Shown here: positions 1-9,700 of the stretch, one piece after another
How the letters are laid out: each line of letters opens with the position of its first letter
Numbering within the stretch: position 1 is the stretch's first letter
From: Amycolatopsis sp. DSM 110486
GTDB taxonomy: Bacteria > Actinomycetota > Actinomycetes > Mycobacteriales > Pseudonocardiaceae
Direction of reading: 5' to 3'
Assembly (NCBI RefSeq): GCF_019468465.1
Contig: NZ_CP080519.1
Span: forward strand, 9,231,001 to 9,295,000
Length of the DNA: 64,000 bases
Notes under the pieces: model-generated
Database searches by the model: none
What the model was told of the DNA's origin: nothing
What the model saw: the letters and a program-made list of their open reading frames with translations, nothing else
Program-made: the position numbers and the translations under genes

Positions 1-1
1 G

Positions 2-439
2 CGGGCGCTCGGCGCCGATCACGTCCTGGACTCCGCCACCCCCGATCTCGCCGCCGAAGTCCTGCGGCTGACCGGTGGTGCCGGTGCCGATCTGGTGCTG
101 GAGTCCGCCGGAGGTGCCGGCTTCGCGGCCGGCCTGGCCTCCGCCAAGCCGGTCACCGGCCGGGTCGTCGTCTACGGCTTGGCGGGCGGCGAAGCCGCGA
201 TCACCAACTGGGACCTGGTGTACCGCCACCAGGTCCACGTCGTCGGCCTCAACCTCGGGATGCTGATCCGGGCGGCTCCCCGGATCTTCGGTGAGGTCAT
301 GGGTGAGCTGTCGGCCCTCGTCGCCGCCGGTGTCCTCCCACCCGAACGCCCGGTCGTCTACGACTTGGCCGACGGCCCGCAAGCCCTTGCCGCGCTGGAG
401 TCGAGGGTGACCGTCGGCAAGCTCGCCCTGCGGCCCTGA
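2..439 (+). CDS. Zinc-type alcohol dehydrogenase / quinone reductase, C-terminal part (cut by window start)
   Basis: The reading frame enters from the left edge and ends with TGA at 437-439, so only about 145 C-terminal residues are present. The text ALGADHVLDS, then TGGAGADLVLESAGG, then the ending SRVTVGKLALRP is typical of the NAD(P)-binding half of medium-chain dehydrogenases (the quinone oxidoreductase branch), which reduce carbonyl or quinone substrates with NADPH. The N-terminal catalytic domain, including any zinc ligands, lies outside the window, so the substrate and the zinc dependence cannot be judged. It runs in the same direction as the sigma factor gene but is separated from it by about 150 bases. 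Confidence 0.85.
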   Translation, partial: RALGADHVLDSATPDLAAEVLRLTGGAGADLVLESAGGAGFAAGLASAKPVTGRVVVYGLAGGEAAITNWDLVYRHQVHVVGLNLGMLIRAAPRIFGEVMGELSALVAAGVLPPERPVVYDLADGPQALAALESRVTVGKLALRP

Positions 440-538
440 CGTCGCGCTGACCTGGGGTTCGATACCTTCGTGCCACTTTCGGGGTCTTATGGGGTGACGG
501 TCCCGATCCGCGGGAGCGGTCCGGACGAGGAGCAGGGC

Positions 539-595
539 ATGGTCACCAGGCAATCCACGGTCACCCCCATGCCGCGACCTGGGCTCGCCGCATGA
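539..595 (+). CDS. Possible 18-codon leader ORF overlapping the sigma gene start
   Basis: An ATG at 539 follows a purine-rich GAGGAG by about eight bases and opens an 18-codon frame (beginning MVTRQST). Its TGA (593-595) overlaps the ATG of the sigma factor (592-594) as ATGA. The sigma gene itself lacks a clear ribosome binding site in front of its ATG, so translational coupling through this leader would explain its expression. It could instead be chance. The peptide resembles nothing I recognise. Confidence 0.35.
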   Translation: MVTRQSTVTPMPRPGLAA

Positions 596-1587
596 CGGCC
601 CAGGTGCGGGAGCCGGCGGATCGGGACCGGTTCACCGCCGAAACCGAGCCGTTCCGGCGGGAGCTGCTGGCGCACTGCTACCGCATGGTCGGTTCTGCGC
701 ATGACGCCGAGGACCTGGTGCAAGAAACCTACCTGCGGGCCTGGCGGTCCTACGCCGGGTTCGAAGGCCGTGCGTCGATCCGGTCCTGGCTCTACAAGAT
801 CGCCACCAACGTCTGCCTGACCGCGGTGGAGCCGCGCAAGATCCGGATGCTGCCCTCGGGCCTGGGCGGTCCCCAGGAGGGATCCGAGACCTCGGCCAAC
901 CCCGTCGCGCCGGATGAGGTCTCGTGGCTGGAACCGTGGCCGGACCGGTGGACCACCGCCGCCGACGACGACCCGGCCACGTCGGTCGTCGCGCGCGAGT
1001 CACTGCGCCTGGCGCTCATCGCGAGCCTGCAGCACCTGCCCGCCCGCCAGCGCGCGATCCTCATCCTGCGTGAGGTGCTCGCGTTCTCCGCGGCCGAAAC
1101 CGCGCAGCTGCTCGGTACCACCACGGCGGCGGTGAAGAGCGGGCTGCAGCGGGCCCGGGCGCGGCTGGGTGAGCTGGAACCACGGCCGGAGCAGTTGCTG
1201 GAACCGGCTGACCAGCGGGCACGGGCACTGCTCGACGGTTACATCGCGGCCTTCGAACGCTCGGATGCCGGTCTCCTGGAACAGGTGCTGCGCGCGGACG
1301 CGACGCTCGAGGCGACACCGTTCCGCGAGTGGCAGGCCGGGCTGGTGAACTGCATCCGCATGCTCACCGCGGACGTGCTGGGGGCACCGGGGGACTGGCG
1401 GATGCTCGCCACCACCGCCAATGGCCAGCCCGCTGCCGTCGAGTACCGCCGAGACGAAGCCGGTGTGTTCCGGGGGAGAGGCATCGTGGTGCTGGACCCG
1501 ACCGCCGCCGGCGTCTCCCGTGTCGTCGCGTTCCACGACGCGGCCCTGGTCACCCTGTTCGGCTTCCCCGAATCGCTCACAGACTGA
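592..1587 (+). CDS. ECF RNA polymerase sigma factor with C-terminal SnoaL-like domain (SigG-type)
   Basis: This 331-residue sigma-70 family protein would direct RNA polymerase to alternative promoters. Region 2 is visible at about residues 20-85 (EDLVQETYLRAWRSY, then RSWLYKIATNVCL). Region 4 is at about 140-195 (LQHLPARQRAILILREVL, then AETAQLLGTTTAAVKSGLQRAR). Residues 205-320 form a SnoaL/NTF2-like domain, as in the SigG/SigJ-type ECF groups, where this extension modulates activity and replaces an anti-sigma factor. No anti-sigma gene lies next to it, in keeping with that architecture. The ATG at 592 is chosen because region 2 begins soon after it. Target promoters were not identified. Confidence 0.93.
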   Translation: MTAQVREPADRDRFTAETEPFRRELLAHCYRMVGSAHDAEDLVQETYLRAWRSYAGFEGRASIRSWLYKIATNVCLTAVEPRKIRMLPSGLGGPQEGSETSANPVAPDEVSWLEPWPDRWTTAADDDPATSVVARESLRLALIASLQHLPARQRAILILREVLAFSAAETAQLLGTTTAAVKSGLQRARARLGELEPRPEQLLEPADQRARALLDGYIAAFERSDAGLLEQVLRADATLEATPFREWQAGLVNCIRMLTADVLGAPGDWRMLATTANGQPAAVEYRRDEAGVFRGRGIVVLDPTAAGVSRVVAFHDAALVTLFGFPESLTD

Positions 1588-1713
1588 TCCTGACCGGTCG
1601 CGCCAAGTCCGGTGTAGACAGTCACTCTCAAAAATGTATAACGACCTATACGGCGGACCAAATGTCAAAAACCAATTTGTCACGCAACAGCCCAGTTAAC
1701 CACCAAAACCCAG
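1588..1713. other. AT-rich intergenic spacer
   Basis: The stretch at about 1615-1725 is clearly richer in A and T than its surroundings and lies between the convergent ends of the sigma and kinase genes. A short inverted pair GTATA/TATAC (1634-1650) is visible, but no strong terminator stem. I see no gene in it. Confidence 0.5.
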
Positions 1714-2307
1714 CTAAAGACCAGCGAGAATCCCGACCACGGCGTCGTAGGTCTGTTCCACGTCAAGGCTTTCCGTATCGACCACAGTGCACTTCGGACG
1801 TTGTCGCAGGTACGCCGCGAGGTGGTCGTGGACGCGGTCGATCAGCTCCAGCCCGCCGGCGCGGGTGATGATCTCGTCGATGTCGCGGGCCGGTCCGCTG
1901 TCGCTGGAGCGGGACGAGTAGCGGTCGAACGCGTGGGGCTTCGCCGCGGTCAGCACGATCTCGACGTACGAAGCTCCTGCGGCACGCGCGGCTGCTTCGA
2001 ACCCCGAGACCTCTTTCAGGTGCGTTGCCAGCTGGGGCATCACGACGGAGAACCCGGACCGCAGATGGGTTTCGGCCATGGCGACGGCCAGGCGGCGCGC
2101 GACGGGCAGGGTGGCGAAGAAGTCGTCGCGCCAGCCGCCGATGAGGGAGACGACGTGGTCGGTGTCGAGGTCGAGCACGCCGGGGTGGCGGTCGGCGTAG
2201 AGGCGCGCGACGGTGGACTTCCCGATGCCCGACGGTCCGTTGAGGTGGATGAGGCGAGGGCCGCCCCGGACGGATCCGGGGCGGCCCTCAAAAGAAGCAG
2301 TGCTCAA
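1714..2307 (-). CDS. P-loop AAA/kinase-like ATPase
   Basis: The protein is about 197 residues. A Walker A motif, GPSGIGKST, lies near the N-terminus, followed by DLDTDHV, which suits a small-molecule kinase or shikimate-kinase-like fold; the phosphate acceptor is unknown. No ATG or GTG precedes the Walker A in frame close by. The best start is TTG at 2307, immediately after the mdh stop (2311-2309). That start places the hairpin at 2258-2287 inside the first codons, which is odd. The gene is co-directional with mdh and probably transcribed from its promoter. The start is uncertain; the family call is good. Confidence 0.75.
   Translation of the reverse strand: MSTASFEGRPGSVRGGPRLIHLNGPSGIGKSTVARLYADRHPGVLDLDTDHVVSLIGGWRDDFFATLPVARRLAVAMAETHLRSGFSVVMPQLATHLKEVSGFEAAARAAGASYVEIVLTAAKPHAFDRYSSRSSDSGPARDIDEIITRAGGLELIDRVHDHLAAYLRQRPKCTVVDTESLDVEQTYDAVVGILAGL
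2258..2287 (-). terminator. Perfect 13-bp stem after mdh
   Basis: The arms GGGCCGCCCCGGA (2258-2270) and TCCGGGGCGGCCC (2275-2287) pair perfectly across a 4-base loop, about 22 bases after the mdh stop in the mdh direction. No T-run follows. It could end or attenuate mdh transcription, or it may simply be part of the kinase coding start. Confidence 0.45.
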
Positions 2308-2308
2308 C

Positions 2309-3328
<1,020 letters not shown>

Positions 3329-3379
3329 CTAGTACCGCGACTCTAGTACTCGCGGGTGCGATCGTTCGGGTGCGTCCAG

Positions 3380-3820
3380 TCACTCTCCGGCGGGTGTCGT
3401 GACGTTGGCCGCGAGCCGGCTCAGGAGCGTGGCGAGGGTCGCGATCTCGTGGTCGGTGAGGCCGGTGCGCATGCGGTTGTCGTGGGCGACGGCGGCTTCG
3501 GCGAGGCGGTGGAAGGTGGTTTCGCCGTGGTCGGTGAGCTCGACGTGGTGGACGCGGCGGTTTTCGGGGTCGCGGGTGCGGGTGAGCAGGCCGGCGGTTT
3601 CCATGCCGTTGAGGTGGTGGGTGAGGGTGGCGCCTTGGATGCCGACGGCGTCGGCGAGCTGGCGTTGGCTGGTGTGCTGGTGGGTTTTGAGGGCGATGAG
3701 GATCTGCCAGATGGGCTGGGAGCCGCCGACGGCGGCGAGGGCCTGGTCGAAGGCCTGCCCCGCGGCTTTGGCGGTGCGGGCGAGGACGACGCCGATGGGG
3801 GCGGTGGTTGGTCGTGGCAC
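3380..3820 (-). CDS. MarR family transcriptional regulator
   Basis: This 146-residue winged-helix protein has the MarR pattern: helices around QPIWQILIALKTHQHTS, the recognition helix in LADAVGIQGATLTHHLNGMETAGLLTR, and the wing RDPENRRVHHVELTDHG. Such proteins repress neighbouring genes until a ligand binds. It is divergent from the SnoaL-like gene at 3927, and the shared intergenic region holds inverted TCTAA elements. Autoregulation and control of the 3927-4696 pair is therefore likely. The ligand is unknown. Confidence 0.93.
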   Translation of the reverse strand: MPRPTTAPIGVVLARTAKAAGQAFDQALAAVGGSQPIWQILIALKTHQHTSQRQLADAVGIQGATLTHHLNGMETAGLLTRTRDPENRRVHHVELTDHGETTFHRLAEAAVAHDNRMRTGLTDHEIATLATLLSRLAANVTTPAGE

Positions 3821-3849
3821 GGGTGCACCGTAGCGCAGATTGATCGAAG

Positions 3850-3889
3850 TCTAAGCGTTTGACACCTAACGATTAGAGTTCTAACGTTT
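3850..3889. promoter_or_regulatory. Candidate MarR operator (three TCTAA-CGTT elements)
   Basis: TCTAAGCGTTT (3850-3860, + strand), AACGATTAGA (3868-3877, the reverse orientation) and TCTAACGTTT (3880-3889) are three near-identical elements. The last two form the palindrome TTAGA-GT-TCTAA. The site sits between the divergent MarR and SnoaL-like genes. The link to MarR is inferred from position and symmetry. Confidence 0.6.
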
Positions 3890-3926
3890 GTCGCGTCAAG
3901 CTGCTCCACTGACCGCGGGAGGGATC

Positions 3927-4325
3927 ATGGGCACCACCGAAGAGATCACCGACTTGGGGAAACGCTGGGTCGCGGCCGAGACGGCCGGGGACACCACGAC
4001 GCTGGCCGGGATGACCACGGGTGACTTCACCTTGGTCGGCCCGCTGGGCTTCGTGCTGAACCGCGACCAGTGGCTGCAGCGCTACGAAGGCGGCGGGCTC
4101 GTCACGCGCCGGCTGGACTGGCGCGAGGTCGAGGTGCGAGAGCACGGTGACTCGGCGATCGCGGTCGGCGTGCACGAGCAGGAGGCGACGCACCGGGGCA
4201 ACGCGGTGGACGGGCAGTTCCGGTCGACGCACGTGCTGGTGCGCGAGGACGGCCGGTGGTTGCTGGCGGGGATGCACCTGAGCCCGATCGGTGCGCCGCC
4301 GGCGTTCGCGCGCGGGGGTGCGTGA
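3927..4325 (+). CDS. SnoaL/NTF2-like family protein
   Basis: The product is 132 residues and belongs to the NTF2-like (DUF4440/SnoaL) fold, small alpha+beta cups that bind or isomerise hydrophobic ligands. The features are a leading helix (EITDLGKRWVAAETAGD), a central DFTLVGPLGFVLNRDQWLQ and paired strands ending in GRWLLAGMHLSPIG. The ATG at 3927 is chosen because GGGAGG sits just upstream. The TTG further up at 3888 lies inside the operator. The stop overlaps the next gene's ATG by one base. Its substrate is unknown; it is probably MarR-controlled. Confidence 0.85.
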   Translation: MGTTEEITDLGKRWVAAETAGDTTTLAGMTTGDFTLVGPLGFVLNRDQWLQRYEGGGLVTRRLDWREVEVREHGDSAIAVGVHEQEATHRGNAVDGQFRSTHVLVREDGRWLLAGMHLSPIGAPPAFARGGA

Positions 4326-4696
4326 TGGCGGAGCTGAACCACACGATCGTCTGGGCGACGGATCGAGGCGCGTCGGCGGAGTTCCTCGCGGGTGTGTTGG
4401 GGTTGGCTGTGGGTGAGGAGACAGCGCCGTTCCTGCCGGTGGTGCTGGGCAATGGGGTGACGCTGGACTTCGCGCAGGCGGGCAAGTCGGACACGGTCGC
4501 CGGTCAGCACTACGCGTTTCTGGTGAGCGATGCGGAGTTCGACGCCGCGCTGGAGCGCCTCACGGCGTCGGGGACGGCGATCTACGCCGATCCGCTGCAC
4601 CGCACGACGGGGATCAACGGGATGTTCGGCGGGCGCGGGTTCTACTTCGACGATCCGGACGGGCACAACATGGAGCTGCTCACGAGGGCCGGTTAG
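4325..4696 (+). CDS. VOC family protein (glyoxalase/bleomycin-resistance fold)
   Basis: This 123-residue protein has one VOC module pair. It starts MAELNHTIVWATDRGASAEFL and ends with GFYFDDPDGHNMELL, where DGHNMELL carries the usual C-terminal metal-ligand Glu. An N-terminal His (LNHTIVW) is the likely first metal ligand. Members are metal-dependent lyases, dioxygenases or binding proteins; the substrate cannot be told. It is coupled to the SnoaL-like gene (TGATG), and its end overlaps the converging FUSC gene by 17 bases. Confidence 0.9.
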   Translation: MAELNHTIVWATDRGASAEFLAGVLGLAVGEETAPFLPVVLGNGVTLDFAQAGKSDTVAGQHYAFLVSDAEFDAALERLTASGTAIYADPLHRTTGINGMFGGRGFYFDDPDGHNMELLTRAG

Positions 4697-6785
4697 CGCC
4701 GGCCGGTGCGGGCTGGGTCGCGTCGACGTTGAACACGCGGCCCAGCGCGATGACGCCTTCGTCGAGGTGGCTGAAGCTGGAGACGACGGCGCGGGTTTCG
4801 GAGTCGTCGATGCGGTCGACGACGGGGGTGCCGTCGTCGCGGAGGAGCTTGTCCGTGGGCGTGGTGTTGGGGTGGCGGACGGCTTCGCCGACGAGGTCGA
4901 TGTTGGCGAGTACACGGCCGGCGAAGAGGTCGAGGCGGTCGGCGACGGGTCCGTCGAGCTGGCCGGGCTGGGCGCGGGCGGCGACGTGGCGGGCGCGGAA
5001 GGCGATGCCTTCGAGGGTGGTGAGCACGTGCCAGCCGTAGTCGCGCCGCGCGCTGCGGAGGTTGATGGGGTGGGTGAGCGGTTCGATCGTCTTGCGGACC
5101 TGTTCGACGGAGCGGTCGAGGTCGCGGGACATCTCGATGATGTTCACGTTGTCGCGGCCGGAGAGCAGGGTTTCGGCTGATTCGACGAACTCGTGCAGCT
5201 CGTCGAGGACGGTCGCGATGTCGTCGAGCATCACCGAGCGGGTGCGGACGGGGACGATGACCATGGCGGCGAGCAGGCCGGAGGCGGCGCCGACGGCGGT
5301 TTCGGCGACGCGGATCCAGAGGACCTCGATGCTGAAGGTGCCGAGGAGGCTGTAGAGCAGGCCGAGCATGCTGGTGACGAAGAAGGCCATGAGGAACTGC
5401 GAGACGCGGGCCATGTAGACCATGCCGAAGACGCAGACCATGATCAGGGCGAGGATCGCGATGGTGTTGCCGCTGACGAGCAGGGCCAGTGCGACGCCGC
5501 CGACGATGCCGATGAGGGTGCCGCCGGTGCGGCGGACTCCTTTGACGAATCGGGCGCCGGCGCTGGAGGTGCCGACGAAGACCACGAAGACGGTCAGTAC
5601 GGCCCAGTACCAGCGTTGGTGGGAGATGAGCTGTCCGGCGAGGACGGCGAGCCCGCCGCCGATGACGGCCTGGATGGCGCTGCGGGTCTGGTTGTCGTAG
5701 GCGAACGCTTTGGTGGGTTCGGGTTCGTCGTCGTCTTCGTCGAGGGAGTAGTCCACTGTGGCCTCGCGGCCGGCGACGCGCTGGGCGCGGTCGTCGGCGA
5801 CGGCGAGCTCGGCGATGGCGCGGCGGACGCCGTCGCCGGGGCGGGCTTTCTCGTCGATGCGGCTGCCTTCCACGAGCATGCGGCTGTATTCACCGGTCTC
5901 GCTGATGAGGGGCAGTTCGCGGGGGTCGCGTTCCATGAGGGAGCGGAACTTCGCCAGCCGGGCGACGAGGTCGTCGGCGACGCCTTCGGGCATCGGGTGG
6001 GAGTAGGTGCGTTGCACGGTGATGGTGAGCCATTGGACGGCGAGCTCGACCTCGATGGCGCGGCGGCGTAGGAGGTCGGCGTTGCGGGCGTCGACGACGT
6101 CGGGGGCGTTGTCCTCGATGAGCAGGACGGATTCGTGCAGGCGGGCCAGGGCGGTGCGGATCTGGCGGTTGCTGCGGTCGCTGCCGGCGGAGGCGATGTA
6201 GGCCTCGGTGGCGCGCACGGTGGCGCCGACGCGGGCGCGGAAGGCGCGGCGGATGCGGATGAATTCGGTTTCGGCGTTGCGGCGCAGCAGGACGAAGCGC
6301 ACGAGGGCGTTGGCGGCGATGCCGGTGGCCATGGCGATGAGCAGCTGCGGGGCTTGGGAAAGGTGGGCCTGCAGAAACATGGGGAAGAAGAACAGGAAGA
6401 ACGCCATGGAGCCCAGTGCGGTGCCGCGGGGGCCGAAGCGCTGGATGTAGACCGCGACGAAGATCAGCAGGACGAAGACGATGCTGTCGAGCGGCGGGTA
6501 GGCGGCGCCGATCGTGGCCAGGGTGATGGAGCAGGCGCCGACGACGGCCGCGAGGCACAGCGTGACGGCTTGGCCGCCGGTGGTGGGGTCGTTGACGGTG
6601 AAGGCGCTCATCATCGCGGCGATGGCGGCGACCAGTGACGTGGTGAGCGGGAAGTGCAGGGGCTGCAGCACGAGGATGGCGATGATGATGCCTAGTACGG
6701 CGGAGCCGGCCAGCCGCAGGCGGACGAGGCCGGGATCGGCTCCCGCCAGCCGGTCGAGGGTGGCGTCGCGGAGGTCGGCGATCAT
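4680..6785 (-). CDS. FUSC family integral membrane protein (aromatic acid exporter-like)
   Basis: The 701-residue protein has two membrane blocks. Residues about 20-175 hold around six helices (for example AVLGIIIAILVLQPL, SIVFVLLIFVAVYI). A soluble middle contains an acidic DEDDDEPEP stretch. A second membrane block follows at about 385-520 (QAVIGGGLAVLAGQLISHQRWYWAVLTVFVVFVG), and then a helical cytoplasmic tail. The arrangement is that of the FUSC/YccC/AaeB-like exporters. Its ATG overlaps the GH92 stop as ATGA, so the two are translationally coupled. The transported compound is unknown; release of a product related to the GH92 gene is only an inference from coupling. Confidence 0.9.
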   Translation of the reverse strand: MIADLRDATLDRLAGADPGLVRLRLAGSAVLGIIIAILVLQPLHFPLTTSLVAAIAAMMSAFTVNDPTTGGQAVTLCLAAVVGACSITLATIGAAYPPLDSIVFVLLIFVAVYIQRFGPRGTALGSMAFFLFFFPMFLQAHLSQAPQLLIAMATGIAANALVRFVLLRRNAETEFIRIRRAFRARVGATVRATEAYIASAGSDRSNRQIRTALARLHESVLLIEDNAPDVVDARNADLLRRRAIEVELAVQWLTITVQRTYSHPMPEGVADDLVARLAKFRSLMERDPRELPLISETGEYSRMLVEGSRIDEKARPGDGVRRAIAELAVADDRAQRVAGREATVDYSLDEDDDEPEPTKAFAYDNQTRSAIQAVIGGGLAVLAGQLISHQRWYWAVLTVFVVFVGTSSAGARFVKGVRRTGGTLIGIVGGVALALLVSGNTIAILALIMVCVFGMVYMARVSQFLMAFFVTSMLGLLYSLLGTFSIEVLWIRVAETAVGAASGLLAAMVIVPVRTRSVMLDDIATVLDELHEFVESAETLLSGRDNVNIIEMSRDLDRSVEQVRKTIEPLTHPINLRSARRDYGWHVLTTLEGIAFRARHVAARAQPGQLDGPVADRLDLFAGRVLANIDLVGEAVRHPNTTPTDKLLRDDGTPVVDRIDDSETRAVVSSFSHLDEGVIALGRVFNVDATQPAPAGANRPS

Positions 6786-9700
6786 CGGGCGAGCAGCTCC
6801 CACTGGGCGAGGGTGACGCGGCGGCGGTTCGCCGCCGTGACACGCAAACGGTAGTGCGCGCAGGCCGCGGGGCTGTCGAGGACGAACGGGCGAATCTGGC
6901 GGCGCCAGCGGAACAACTCGTCGCTGCGACGGTCGAGCACCGTCCATTGGCGGCCGTCGGCGGAGCCTTCCAGCACCCAGGCGGTCGGGTCGCCGTCGCG
7001 GCTGCCCGAGGTGAGCGTGTACATCGTGACTTCGCGGGGGTTGCCGTGCACGGAGAACTCGACCACGGGGGTGCGGGTGGTGAAGGTGGCTTCGGTGCGG
7101 CTGGTGTCGTCGACGAGGAGCGCGGCGGGACCGTCGGGGCTGTAGGCGGTGCCGACGAGGTCGGTCAGCGGCGCGGGCTTCGCCGGCGTGGCGGGTTCGG
7201 TGCCCCAGGTGCCGGGTTCGCTGCGGACGTCGAACTCCAGCACGGCGCCGCGGGCGAGCACGGCGTGGGAGAGGGTCGCGGAGTGGTGGGGCCGGCCGTC
7301 GATGGTGAGGCCGTGGACGTAGGGCGTGTCGACCGTGTCCCCAGTGTCGGCGGCCGTCGCAGCGCCGGGGGCGCGGATCACGAGGTCGTGGCCGTTCTCC
7401 AGGTGCAGGGTCGCCTGGCGGAACAGCGGCGCGCACACCACGTACCGCGGGCTGCCGACCGTGAGCGGGTACAGGCCGAGCGCGGCGAAGACGTACCAGG
7501 CGGACATCTCGCCGTTGTCCTCGTCGCCCGGGTAGCCCTGGCCGAGTTCGCTGCCGAGGTAGAGGCGGCGCAGGACCTCGCGGACGGTGCGCTGCAGCTT
7601 CGCGGGCGCTCCGGCGTAGGCGTAGATCCACGGGATGTGGTGCGAAGGCTGGTTGGAGTGGCCGTACTGGCCCATGCGCACGTCGCGGGCTTCGGTCATC
7701 TCGTGGATGAGGCCGCCGTAGGCGCCGGGTTTGCGGCCGGTCTCGGGGGTGGTGAAGAACGTGTCGAGCTTGGCTTCGAGGCCGGCGGTGCCGCCGTGCA
7801 GGGCGGCGAGGCCGGGCCCGTCGTGGGGCACGGAGAACGCGGTGTTCCACGCGTTGGTCTCCACGAAGTCGCCGCCCCACGCCTCGGGGTCGTAGCCCCG
7901 CGCCGGGAAGTGCCGGCCGCCGTCGGGGGTGCGGCCCTGGAAGAAGCCGATGCGCGGGTCGAAGTGGTGCACGTAGTGCTGGGCGCGCTGGCGCAGGTAG
8001 GCGGCGTTGTCGGCGCGGCGGCGCGCGCGAGGGCCTTCGCTTTCGCGGGCGAGCGCGTCGGCGAGGTTGGCGAGGCCGAAGTCGTTGAGGCAGCCTTCCA
8101 GCGCCCACGAGAGGCCTTCGCGGGTCGAGGTGGGCGTGTAGCCGAGGAACGGTGAGGTGTCGAGGCCTTTGCGGCCCACGCCGGCGCGGGGCGGGGCGAC
8201 GGTCGCGTTTTTCAGCGCGGCGTCGTAGGCGGACTCGACGTCGAAGTTGCGCACGCCTTTGAGGTAGGCGTCGGCGAAGGCGACGTCGGAGCTGGTGCCG
8301 GTCATGAGGTCGGCGTAGCCCGGGGAGGACCAGCGGGCGATCCAGCCGCCTTCGCGGTACTGCTGCACGAACCCGTCGATCATCCGGCCGCAGCGCTCGG
8401 GGGTGAGCAGCGCGTACGCGGGCCAGGTGGTGCGGTAGGTGTCCCAGAAGCCGTTGTTGACGTACAGCTCGCCGTCGACGATCTTCGCGCCGGTGCGTTT
8501 GCGGGTGCTGAACGCGCGGCCGCGGGCGACGGGGCTGGCGTGGCGGATGCCGTCGGGCGTGTTCTCGTGCGCGAGGTTCGGGTAGAGGTAGAGCCGGTAG
8601 AGGTTCGAGTAGAACGTGGCCAGCTCGTCCTCGCTCGCGCCCTCGAGCTCGACGCGCCCCAGCACGTCCTGCCACTTCTCCCGCGCGCGGTCGCGGACCT
8701 CGTCGAATGTGGTGCCGGCCGGGATCTCCAGCTCCAGATTGCGCCGCGCCTGCGCGAGGCTGATCAGCGACGTCGCGATCCGCAGCGTCACCTCCGGCGC
8801 GGCGAACTCCAGGAGCCCGGCCACCCGGCGCCGGAACGGGCCGCGGCCCCCGCCGGACGCGGGCACGTCGGCCTGCGCGTAGACGAACATCCGCCGCGCT
8901 CCGGTGGACAAGCGGCTGCGCACCCACGTGTGCCCGGTGACCACCCCGGTCGACGGGTGCACGCGCAGGCCGCCGCGGTTGCGGGCGTTGTCGAAGACCA
9001 CCCAGCCGGCGCCGTCGGGGAAGGTGAATCGGAACATCGCCGCGTGGTCGGTGGGCGCGACCTCCGCTGTGACGCCGTTGCCGAACCGCACGCCGTAGTG
9101 GTGCGGCCGATCGGTCTCGTCTTCGTGGGAGAACGCGAGCGCGCGGCGCCGGCGGTCGGTCTCGACGGGACCGGTGCCGGGCATCAGGTGGAAGGTGTGG
9201 CGGTCGCCCATCCACGGGCTCGGCTGGTGGCTCAGTGCGAACGCCTGCAGCGCCGGCTCGTTCGCCGCCGTGTTGTGCCGGTGGTAGGAGTAGAACCAGT
9301 CCAGCGACCGCGCGTCGGTGACCGGGGTCCAGAAGTTGAACCCGTGCGGCACGGCCGTGGCCGGGAACGTGTTGCCGCGCGAGAAGCCGAAGCCGGAGTG
9401 TGTGCCCCGTGTCGTGCGGACGTGGTCGACCGCGTCGCCGGTGCGCGGGTGGTGCTCGCCGATGCGCACGTCGTCGAGCCAGCCCTTGACGTCACGGCCG
9501 CCCGGCGCGTCGGTGAGCAGCACGATCCGGCGCACGCGGCGCCCGGCGAACGCGCCCAGCGGGCGGCGCACGAGGTTCCACTGGTCCACCAGCAGGGTCT
9601 TCGCGTGCCCCTGCTCGGTGGCCGAGAACCCGGCGGTGCTGCCGTCGTCGAACTCGACGTCCAGCGCGACGAACGTGCTGCGGTAGGAAGGGACCGCCGC

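Noticed and set aside
4680..9215. A single 1,511-codon minus-strand open frame covering FUSC and much of the GH92 gene
   Set aside because: Only the part below 6785 resembles a protein; the rest is Arg/Pro-rich shadow of the GH92 frame, which has clear family motifs.
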